NCBI GenBank assembly: GCA_028622995.1
Contig: JAJQJQ010000050.1
Coordinates: forward strand, 992,001 to 1,056,000
Length of the DNA: 64,000 nt
Source: Panagrolaimus kolymaensis
Lineage: Eukaryota; Nematoda; Chromadorea; Rhabditida; Panagrolaimidae
Direction of reading: 5' to 3'
Shown here: positions 51,793-62,074 of the stretch, in pieces
Numbering within the stretch: the stretch's first letter is position 1
How the letters are laid out: each line of letters begins with the position of its first letter
Notes under the pieces: model-generated
What the model was told of the DNA's origin: nothing
The model's database searches: none
The model's input: the letters and a program-made list of their open reading frames with translations, nothing else
Made by a program: the position numbers and the translations under genes

Positions 51793-54700
51793 ATGGTTCA
51801 CGCTATTCACGATCCCGTAAGTTTTCATTTAATTTTTATTAAACTTAGAGTTTCAAAATTCATGAAAGGAGCAAAATTGGAAAAAAAGTTTGGTTGTTTT
51901 CAAACGAAAATTAATTTTTGATTTTTTGGTTTTGCCACGAAAAAATCGTAAAATGATTATTTCAACAAACATTGTTTTATTTTTCTTACTGTAGCTTTTT
52001 TTTAAACTCACATGCAATTTTAATTAATTAAATTAAATTAATTTAATTTATTATAGGCCATTCCCCTCGTTCATCCCATTTGGGAAACCGTTGCCCCTGG
52101 AGTACATTTTGACGTACATGGTAAAGTTCATACCCATCATGACAAGTATGTTTTTTCTTTGTTTTTAATTTAATTTTTTTTCTTTTAAAAATCAGCAACA
52201 ATTTAACCTAAACATTAACTAGTCTCATGAGATAATTATGATTAAAAAAAATTGAAAATTGTTGTTTTTCAACTTTTTTGCATTTAATTGAAACATTTAA
52301 AAAATAATTGACTAGGGAAATAAAACTACAAACATATAAACATTTGAGAGACCACTCGAGCTCGAGAGGTCAAAAAATAAAGTTAGTCATGGCTTTTGTT
52401 TGAAAAATAAAAGACCAAAGTTAAAGTTAATCTTCTTCTCGTGAGCGACGACTGACTGACTGGCCTTTATTCATTTTTCTGGTTTCTGGTAATCGAAAAA
52501 AACTTCCGTAAACAAAAAAAGGTTCCAAGAAATTTTAACCCTTTTATTTAAAATTGTTTAATTTGAATATTTTTTCGTTTTGAAACACTTTTTTGAAAAT
52601 TTTTCCCTTGAGGACATTTTTTTGAGCTAATATATTTTCTTCTTCTTTTTTTAAAATATACTTATATGTTTTTTATTATGTTCTTTAAACGCCGCCATGT
52701 GACTATTTGGTGAGGTTCAAAGAACAAAAAATAAAGAAAAAATCCCAAAGGTTTAAACATAAAAAAAATTCCTTTTCTCTTTCTTATAAATTTTTTTAAT
52801 CCTCTTATATAAATTTTTTCTTCTTCTTTAATCTATATAAACAAAAAAGGAAAAAAAATATATGCTATGATTCATTCTTTTTCATTTTCATTGAAGAAAA
52901 AATATATGGCATTTTGCCTTTGCTGCTGCCTTTCAAGAAAAAGCTGACGGACATGGCAAGGGCTAAGAAAGCGAAATTCCAAAAGCAATGTCCACTCTCG
53001 AATGAAATGACTCCGCCTTTTTTTCCCTCTCTTCCTTCCCTTCTTAATTTCTAGTTAGTCTATAGAAAAATAAAATAAATATACATACTTTTGAGGCAAT
53101 AACGGATTTTCACCTACAATCAAAAGAAGAAAGAAAAAAAAGGAAAGAGGAGGAGAAAAGAAAAAAAAGACCCATCTGTGTTTTTTTGTTTTGTTTTTGT
53201 CACCCTTGAGTCGTTTGGGTGGGTTCTATTCTACATACATACTTTTCAAAAAACAAGATAGAAAAAAGATTGAGATTTATTTCTTCTTTACTTTTTTTAT
53301 TTTAATTTTATTTGATCTCATTTTTATGTAATTTGATTTACTAAGTTCAAAGAATCGAGACTTTTTACGCTTAAATTATTTTTTATTTCATTTAAATTTT
53401 ATTTTATTAGTCACCGTCTTATTTTCCCGCTCAATTTATTAAATAAAATACTTATCTCTGAAACACATTTTACGCAGCTGAAAAATAATGTTGCCACCTG
53501 CTGAAGAACCCATATCTGAATATGCTATGATTGCTTCGGTATCAGAATCAACAAGTTATGGAAATTCAATAACTTCGGTGGATAATGATCTTGATGCAGC
53601 AGCTGATGATGAAGAAGTGGAATACGGGTTAATTAAAGATTTATATGATATTCGTGGTTATTGCCATTTTGATTTACCTTTAGCTCAATTTAAAATTAAA
53701 CACAACGAAAATACAGGGTTAATTATTTTTTTAAACTTTCTCTCTCTCTGTCTCTTTAAAAATTTAGAACATTTTTAACATAAGTAAAAAAGGTTTAAAA
53801 AACTTAACTCGAATTATATGAGTTTTGCTTTTTGGTCTCTCAAAAAAAAATTAAAATGAGGAAGAAAAATTTTAAATGGCAGAAGCAGTTTTTTAAATTT
53901 TTTTGATACATACAAATTAAAAAAAAAATTTAAATGCTAAAGTAATTAAGCCTCTAGTCGACCAGCCCGGCTTGACTAGACTATAGTGCTTTTTTTTAAA
54001 TTCAAAGAAAAGATCTGTGTTTTCATGTTTTCTTTCCGCCTCCCTGCTTTCTTGCTTTTAAATGGATCTGTTCAAAGTACGCTTAAACATCCATGTTTTT
54101 ATTTTTTTAATTTATAAAAAAATTTAAATTATCGCTATAATTAGGGTGGACCGGGTAGATCTACCAGTAGAATCTACCGGTAGAATCTACCGAAATCTAC
54201 CGAAAAAAATTTCAAATCTACCGAAATCTACCGAAAAAAATTTCAAATCTACCGAAATCTACCACGCCACCAAAATTTAAAAGAAGAGGTTCTCTGAGTT
54301 TTTTAAGCTACAGTTATGAATAAGAAGGTTAGATTAAAAAAGTTATAGTAATTTTTCGATTCTTAAAATTGTTTCTTAGTTAAAAAAATTATAACCAACT
54401 TTTATGAGCTTTAAAATTAGGAAAAAGCTTCCATGAAAAAATTTAAAAATTCTGAAGTGACCTATAAAATTAAAAATATTTTTTGGCTTTACGAAATTTA
54501 GGCAAAAAAATTACCGAAGTTCAGACAAAAATATTACAAATATGTTTTTTTGCTTGTGATGGTTTTTAGTGCTACATTCAAATTATTTGGCAAATTATCT
54601 GTAGTCACATTTTTTTCCTATTAGTCTAATTTCCCGTGAAAAGCAAAGCAAGCGTATGAGAGATAGACATTGTTATTTTTAAATTTAATTTATTAATTCT

Positions 54701-55789
54701 TACATTTTTTTCTTGACATTTAAAATAACATTTTTCTATGATATTTTTTCGTGTAATACCAAAAATATAAATATGAATTTATAAATTTTTGGAGCCAAAA
54801 AACACGTCAAAAATTAGAATACAAAACTTTCGAAAAAAAATATGGGGCAAATCCAAAAAAAAAATTTAAAAAACACTTAAATTAATTAAAAAAAATTAAA
54901 ACAGCTGAAATTTTTTTTTTCTTTTGATCGGTATTGAAATTTTTTTTCTTCTAATTTTTACTTTTATTTTTTAGAGTTTTCGCCGTTGAATTACTCTCAG
55001 GTCCTCATATCGTTTTTCATATGAGCTTTCGATTCCATCATCATGAACATGAAATTGTATTGAATGCAAGCTCACATGGAAATTGGGGTGAAGAAGTTCG
55101 ATATCATAATCCCCTTCATGAAGGAGATCATTTCCATCTTCACGTTCATGTTCATCATGATCATTATGAAGTGAGCCATTTTTTTCTTCAAAACATTAAA
55201 AACAAAACAAAAAAAATTAATGATAGATTTTTCCTTGAAAAATGAAAAATTTAATAACAGAGCAAAAAGCAAACGGAAGTTTTTCCTGTTTTTTATTTTC
55301 TCGTGATTTTGTTTTTTTTTATTTTACACATTTAATTTTAAAAAATGAAAACGTGGGATTTAAAAAGTTCAAAATTGTTTTTTTTCCATTTTTTTTAATA
55401 AATGACTATTATTTTCGCAGAATAAATAAAATACTGGCCAAAGACTATAATTTTTTTATAAGTGTTATTTTGTCGTTTTTTAGGTTGAACTCAATGGCGA
55501 TAAAATTGGCACCTTCCATCATCGTTTCCCCGTTGAATCGATTCAAGCTTTAGGAATTCGTGGGGGAATTCATGTTGATAAAGTTGAATTTGGTGGATTT
55601 GCTTTTGGTAAATAAATTTTTTATTTCAAATTAATTTCATATATTACGTTCAAAAAATTTTTAGATCGTGATTGGACCCACGAACATCATGGCTTTGATT
55701 TTGGTCATCCTGGTTTCATTGGATATGGCACCGATGTTTATGAACCTCCACAATTCTCAGGCCAACATCCTCATGCCCGTCACTTCTAA
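51793..55789 (+). CDS. Histidine-rich single-domain galectin
   Basis: Five exons (51793-51816, 52057-52145, 54975-55170, 55484-55607, 55665-55789) close to 185 residues, one galectin domain plus a C-terminal tail. Galectin strands: VHPIWETVAPGVHFDVHGKV, FAVELLSGPHIVFHMSFRF, ASSHGNWGEEVRYHN, FHHRFPVESIQALGIRGGI. Of the usual sugar-contact set, His and Arg of H-x-N-x-R are kept but Asn is Ser (HMSFR); the next Asn (VLNAS), Trp (NWG), Glu and Arg (GEEVR) remain. About 34 of 185 residues are His (18%), clustered as HHHEHE and HLHVHVHHDH. No signal peptide, as for galectins in general. The 2.8-kb second intron contains an alternative first exon and a short repeat cluster. Confidence 0.9.
53488..53717 (+). 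CDS. Alternative first exon of the galectin gene
   Basis: The open frame from ATG 53488 codes for an acidic N-terminus (MLPPAEEPISEYAMIASVSE, then a DAAADDEEVEYG segment) and ends IKHNENTG with two bases of a codon before a GTTAAT donor. The ordinary exon 2 (52057-52145) also ends with two bases, so this exon joins the 54975 acceptor in frame and would give about 224 residues. Its last residues could supply the early strands of the barrel. The donor is weaker than consensus; there is no better splice partner. Confidence 0.55.
54143..54272. repeat. ATCTACCG repeat cluster in galectin intron
   Basis: Built from ATCTACCG/CGGTAGAT units. A 31-bp unit (CGAAATCTACCG + AAAAAAATTTC + AAATCTAC) occurs twice in tandem between about 54.19 and 54.26 kb, preceded by the palindromes GGTAGATCTACC and TCTACCGGTAGA. 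The outer ends (GGGTGGACCGGGTAGAT and, inverted, GGTGGCGTGGTAGAT) are imperfect inverted repeats, so this may be a third foldback element, but I find no target duplication. Confidence 0.6.
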
Positions 55790-56515
55790 GTGCATCCACA
55801 ACCTCAGAGAAGAAAGAAAAAAGTCTATCTTTCACCGACTTTTTTTATTTGCATATGTTAATTAATTAAATAATAAAAAGTTAAATTTCAAATTTTTTTA
55901 TGAAACATTTTTAAAGGATTTTATTTAATAAATTATATTATTTTTCTTTAATTGCTTTTTTCCAAATTTAAAACAAATTAAAATTTATGATTTTTAGTTT
56001 TTCGTCCTTTTTTAATTGCTTACAAATCTTTTCTAATTATAGTCTATTTTTTTTATTCTTCGACTTTCGGATTTTTGCTTCTTGAATTCACAAATCTTCT
56101 GCTAATTATTTTTTTAAAAAACAACTTCTTGACTTTTTATTATAATTATTTTTTAATCAGCAGCAAGCAACAAGGAGCAATAAAAAGAAAGTCGTCTGGT
56201 GGCATTAAACATTAATCAAGAAGAAAAAACGAAAAAAGGAAAAAGAAATAATTTAAAGATTTAAATCTGTGTTGGGAAAAATTGAAAATAGAATAATAAT
56301 TAAATAAAATGACATTTTTTGTTATATCTTTGGTAACAATTAAAAAAAATAAGACATTGACAAAATCAAACATTAACTTCAGTGAGAAAAAAAAGTTACA
56401 ATTTTTTTATTTTTGAGTGAAATTCAAAAATACAGAAAAAACATAGAAATAAACTTGGATAAACCCAAAATAATTTTTTTTTGAGATCATGGGCAAAGTT
56501 TTTTTTAATTTAATT
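55790..56515. other. Intergenic between convergent genes
   Basis: 3' flanks of the galectin and the peptide-precursor genes; AATAAA-like signals near 55867. No gene. Confidence 0.5.
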
Positions 56516-57921
56516 TTACCAATCATTATCAAATAATGCTCCTGTATCATATTGTTGCCTTTGTTGCCATGATGGAGATTCACGATAAAACTTTTTTCCT
56601 CGTGATGCAAGATGTGGTTTATCTCCATTTAAAGTACGTAGGATTTCCTATAAAAAAATACACAATAAATACAAAAAATATAAAAAATAAAAACATATTT
56701 TTATAAACAAATGATGCAATGGAAAGATAATAGGCTTATGAGACAAAGGAATTTTGAGAATTTAAGGGTTTGTATGTTTAATCAGACTATTGGTGCAAAA
56801 AATTTTTTCATAGGTAAAATCTTAACATTTTTGATTCTATAAGCTCGGCAACAAAGGGTTAATTTTTTTGGAGGATTAAAAAGCCAAATAAATAACGGAT
56901 TGATCTTGAAAGGAGACTAATGTTTTTGGCTTTCCTTATAGGTGACTGTAAAAAATTAGGGGTTTCGAAAGTGATGTAGCCATTATTTTTTTACATATAA
57001 AATTCCATTAGAATAAATAAGAGAGATAGCTTTTGTTATTTTTTTTACATTCCTTTATGATAAATAACTATAAGCTTTATCAAAACTTGCGCAAAACAAG
57101 ATATTATATATCTCTAAAATGCGTGTAGCAACCAACAACGATTTTAATAACAAAAGTTAAAGTTCAAGTCTGGGTTTTTCAGACAAATACCCTCTAAATC
57201 AGTCGAATATTTGGAAGAAAAGTAAAACTAGAAATGTCTTTCTGCTTATATTTTGAGGGGTTTTTAAATAAGAAAAAGAATGCGAAAAGTAATTTTTTTT
57301 CCACATTTCTGAAAGAAAAATACTCTAGTAAACAAAATATTATCTATGCTTAGAAATTAAATTTTATGGTAAACATTATTTATGCTGCGAAACGGGTTAA
57401 TTAGTTTTACGGCTATTTTTATCAGAAAAAAACAAAAAAGGAGGAACATTAAATAATTTACTCAAAAAATTTATTAGAAATTTTGTGATTTCGCGCACAA
57501 ATAGTATTTTCTAATTAGATATGTTTTATGAAAACTTAGTTGTGATATATTTACTTTTTGAACATTATTTAAAAAACAAACAAGGACCACATTTTTTGGA
57601 CACAAAAAAACCATTATAATTGAAATTGAAGAAGTCGCCAAATTTACGTCAAACCCCTTCCAAAAAAGCATGCATTTTTGTGTGTGTTTTTTGCATTATT
57701 TATTTTTTGCAGCAAAAAATGAAAAAATAATGAATGGTACTGTAGCTTTTTATTTTATATGTTCCGTGTTCGCCTTCTTTCTTTTTCTTTTTATATTCTT
57801 TTAAATCACTCACCTGAATCCTCGTCATTGGATGATTTGGTGCAGCTTCTACGATGAATGAAGAATAAAAGCTAATTAAGCAAATAAATAATAATAAAGT
57901 TGAAAAAGATTTCATGTTCAT
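56516..57921 (-). CDS. Small secreted peptide-hormone-like precursor
   Basis: Exons 57921-57814 and 56647-56516 (intron 1166 nt) give 79 residues. Residues 1-27 are a signal peptide ending VEAAP or similar (FSTLLLFICLISFYSSFIVE). The rest, about 52 residues, contains a Gly-Lys-Lys site (HLASRGKKFYRE), a classical amidation and dibasic cleavage signal. Cleavage would release a peptide of about 26 residues ending in ...LAS-Arg-amide (TRIQEILRTLNGDKPHLASR) and a C-terminal peptide (ESPSWQQRQQYDTGALFDND). No cysteines. It looks like a neuropeptide or endocrine precursor; I do not recognise the family, and a small secreted effector is the alternative. Confidence 0.6.
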
Positions 57922-60900
57922 AATTTTTAAAAGGAAGAAAATATTTTATTTAAAATAAAAGCTTTAAAGCAGGCCCTTCGAATTGAGAGTTATATATTGC
58001 AAAAAATAAGCAACAACCTAAAAAAAAAATATAAAATAAATTAATGGAAAACTTTTAATATAAAAAATTTGATTAAAAAAAGGTTGAATAAAACCATAAA
58101 ATCATAAGGCAAAAAAAGTTAGGTGTACGGTACGGTAAGAGCAGTCACACGAATAACAAAAAAGCACCTGGATTCAAGCAAAAAAAGAAACTGAAAAGTT
58201 TCTAGGTTTGCATAAAAAATTAAGAAATAAAATAAAGAATAATTTAAATATTCTGCTGACTTTCGAATTCTTTGAAATTCAAAAATTCATTTTTAAATTT
58301 TTTGGAGTTGAAAAATTTGAAAAAAATAAAATAAAAAGGTTTTTAGGTTTTTGGAAGAGAGTCAAAATGGTTTTTTCTAACAAACAAAAAAAGCCGTTTT
58401 CATTCATTAATGTCCATGAAAAAAGATTGAATGAAAAAAGAAATGGAGACAATTCGGAATAAAGCTTGTAAAAAAATAATATTAAGTTTCAAAAACCCAC
58501 GTGGCTCATGGCCCTCTGACTTGATGAATGAAAAAAAATAAGACACGTCGAAATAATTTTCGAAAGGCATGGCATTTAAGAAATCACGACAATCTTTTTT
58601 GAAGATAAAAAAGCGAATAACTCAAAAATTAGATGAAACAAATTAGAAGGAGAAAAAAAGAAGATTTATTTGTTTGTTTTAATATATATATTTATCTCTT
58701 CGGAATCGGAAGGAAAAAGGCTTGAGGCAAAATAATAAAAAATAGAAATTTCTATGAATGGAAATGAAGTATTTTTCTTTGTTTGCTGGCCCACCAATAA
58801 TTTTCTAGACTTAAAATAAATATTTTATAAATGGAGATAGGGAAATTACGGTAAAGTATGGACAAGTGAACCACCGCATTTTTGCGACTTTGAAACTTCA
58901 GAAAAAATAAGGGTAAACATGAGCTTTATTTTTAAAATTTTAAAATTTTTTAAAATACATTTCTGGTGGAACGCAAACTGAACTTTATAAATATTAAAGT
59001 TTCGTTTCAGCCAAATATATATTCGAAAAAGGGTAGGGTGGTTTCAAATGAAAACGAAAAATAAGTTATTTTTGATCTTGACGTAGTTGCAGAAACAGAT
59101 GGTTTAAAAAGATTGTGACATATTTCAACAAGAAAAATGAATAAAAAAACTCCAAAAATAGTCAAACTGAACGTAACAAATTTTGCACCATTTTCGAACT
59201 ATTTATAAAACAGTGATTCGGTTCATTCGCTGAAGATGGGTTGTGGGTGTCCGAAAAAATAACAATATTTTTTTTTGACTCGGTCAGACAAGTTTTTTGT
59301 TCGGCGAATAGTCAACCCATCTTGAAAATAAACTAACTTAAAATAAGTTCAAAGTTGGACCGAAAATAAAAAAAAACATTTAAATGACCATAAAAACTCT
59401 CCAAAAAAGGATAGTGTTTTTTTAGTATTTTTTTATTTCTATGATTAACATTTTTTATCCCACTTTTTATGTTTATTTTCAATCTTGTTATATAACCAAA
59501 AAAAGAGGGCACATGGAACTCTAAGTTCAAGAGAGGCAGGACAATTTGATTATTGGCATTTATAGAAAAAAAGAAAAAATTTTCTTCCAAAAAATTAAAT
59601 GTGTACAAATGTACAACAAATTTATTTTTTTCTTCCATCATTTTTTTCTGCACATCTGAAACAAAGAAAAAACACGAATTCTGACTTTATGAATAAAACT
59701 ATAAAAATAACTTCTTTATAAAAGCAAGCGCATGGATAAAACGCCTCTCCTGTTTTTAAGTATGCTTGATTTAATAATTCGAAAAAAATTTGTATAGAGT
59801 ATAACAAGAAAATTATCTGTCACTAAATTGCTTTATATCGTTTGATTGGCGTCATTCTTCACTAATAAAAAAATGTTTTGAATGGGTCAATATTTTAATT
59901 TTTTTAAACAAAATTGTCTCTTTTTGTTACTCCACTCGCCTGCTTCTAAAAAGTAAAAACCTACCAATAAAAAAATTTTTTGAATGAAAAAAAGTGAGAG
60001 CATCATAAAGTTAAAAAACTGAAAAAAAATTTGCATGCTTGAATGGAAAAAAAATAAAACAAAACAAAATATGTAATATTGTTGTTGTTCGCGAATCTTC
60101 ACTCCTCGAGCCAAGTAGAATTTTTTTAAATGTCAAAGCTGTACTACAGGTGTCGTGCCTACTGTTATTGCCTACTTTTCATGGATAACAAACGCCTACC
60201 AAAATAATACTCAAAAGGTTATAAGAATTTTTAACAATAAAAAGTAAAGTAAAAAAGAAAAGAGAAAAGTAAAGTTATTCCGAAACTACGTAAAATAATG
60301 GTTTTACAATCCCTTAAATACCCGAAAAATTCGTTTAGAAGCAGCTATTAATTAAGTTTTCTAACTGTATGTAGATTGTTTTTCAACCCACCCAAGGTGG
60401 CCTTTAAGCTTTTTCTTCTTCCAAAAATATGTTACATAACTTACGACAATTGAGACAGTAAATAAATAAAATATATAGTTTGGCGCCAAGAAAAATAATT
60501 GAATAAATTATTTGTCAATGTGTGGGAAATTGTTTTCAAAAACATTTAAGGATTTAAGGCATGACTTAAAAATATACTGTAATTTTTTCAAAAAAATAAA
60601 GTGAGTAAAAACAATTTTGTTTTAGAAAAGGTCATTTGCTTTTGCTGAATTACTCAATTTGGACGAAAAATTGCTGTCCTTTAAATACCAAATTTTCCGC
60701 TACAAATAAAAAAATGCTATTTTCAGCTTTCAGTTTTTATTTACTGCATTTAGCAAATCTTCGCACTTTTAAACCACCACCATCTGTTCCAAAGTTCCAT
60801 TTTTTTCCATGGCATCATTATTTTCGACTCACTCTTTTTGAATCTCTAAACTTCAATAAATAAATAAAAGTATTGAACTAAATTTTATTTTACACTTTTT

Positions 60901-62074
60901 TTTGTTGCTCTGCAAATTAGTTATGTAGATGTTTGTCGCTCGAATTCGAATCTGTTTTTTTTTATCCTTTTTTGATAATGATGTCATGAAGAAAAAAAAA
61001 TTGAGGGAGTCAAAGCATTTTAAAGCTTTTTTAGTGTCTTTGTTTTTTTAGAAATGGTTGAGTTTAATAAATTTTATTTTATATTAAAAAAATACATTAA
61101 ATTAAAATTAAAATTAAATAAAACTACAAAGTAAATTTGATTTATGTAGAAATAAAAAAACCGGAAAGAAAAAATATGAATTAAAAAAAATTTCTTGCAA
61201 AAAAATAAGAAAATAATTGGGAGTACTGTGACTTTTTTTTGCCGTTTATAATAAAATAAAAAATATATGGTATAATACTTACCAAAAAAGAAGAAAAACT
61301 AAAAAATAATAATAAAGCATAAAAAAATTTTTGTCGTTTCTCTAACTTCAGATTAACGACGACAAAAAAAAATATTGCACAAACATGACAAAATTTTATG
61401 ATACTTTTAACTTTTTTTTTGCTTTTGGCTGACCGGGTAAAAAACTAACTTTTTTTTGGAGCGATCAAAACAATGGAAAAAATGGATATTGCACTTTTTG
61501 TACCAAAGGCAATATATAAATATTTTTTTAAATATTGCACAAATAAGACACAAAAATAAATAGAAACATTAATTTTGGATGAAAATGAATAGGAAAATTG
61601 AAAAAAAAGTGAAATGAAATTAAATTTTGGCAAAAATTAATAGGTTTCAACGAGAAAAATTTATAATAATTTAACCAATAATATTCTACCGTATCAATGG
61701 CATAACACTTTTTTGTTTCAATTTCTAATAGCAAAAGGCTTGGGAAATAAAAAAGACATATAAAATTAAATAAAAATAAAGACTCGGACTTCTTTTTTAG
61801 AAACAAACACGTGTAAGTAAGAAAAAAGCAAAAACACCGAAAATAACATTTAGAGAAGGCAACAAAACGAATTTTTTGATGCAGTACCGCACCAATGTAA
61901 ATTAAATAGACAGGAACAAAATAAAAAAATAGAAGGTTGTTTAAAAAAAGAAGAAATTGTTTTTTTTAGTTATGGACATTCTCATTATGAGGTTATGCCA
62001 ACAATACGATTCTATTACTGAGCAACTTTGCATTCAGTAGTTAAAAAGGAAAAAACTCAGAAAAAAAAGCAAAA
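57922..62074. other. 4.1-kb intergenic region
   Basis: AT-rich, including the upstream region of the peptide gene and the 3' flank (possible long 3' UTR) of the ETS gene. I see only a foldback at 59233-59323 and low-complexity frames; no exon chain or RNA gene is convincing. Confidence 0.45.
59233..59323. repeat. Foldback (inverted repeat)
   Basis: An 11-bp perfect inverted repeat, AAGATGGGTTG (59233-59243) and CAACCCATCTT (59313-59323), with weaker flanking complementarity (TTCGC/GCGAA offset). The loop is 69 nt. No target duplication seen. It may be a remnant of a small foldback element or a structured RNA segment. Confidence 0.5.

Noticed and set aside
52379..52422. Possible third copy of the 20.2/23.2 kb repeat in the galectin intron (atggcttttgtttgaaaaat)
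   Set aside because: Only about 35 nt match loosely; the rest of the repeat is not present.
53945..53985. Small imperfect hairpin (TAGTC...GACTA around AGCCcGGCT)
   Set aside because: Arms of five bases with bulges; too short to support an element or RNA gene.
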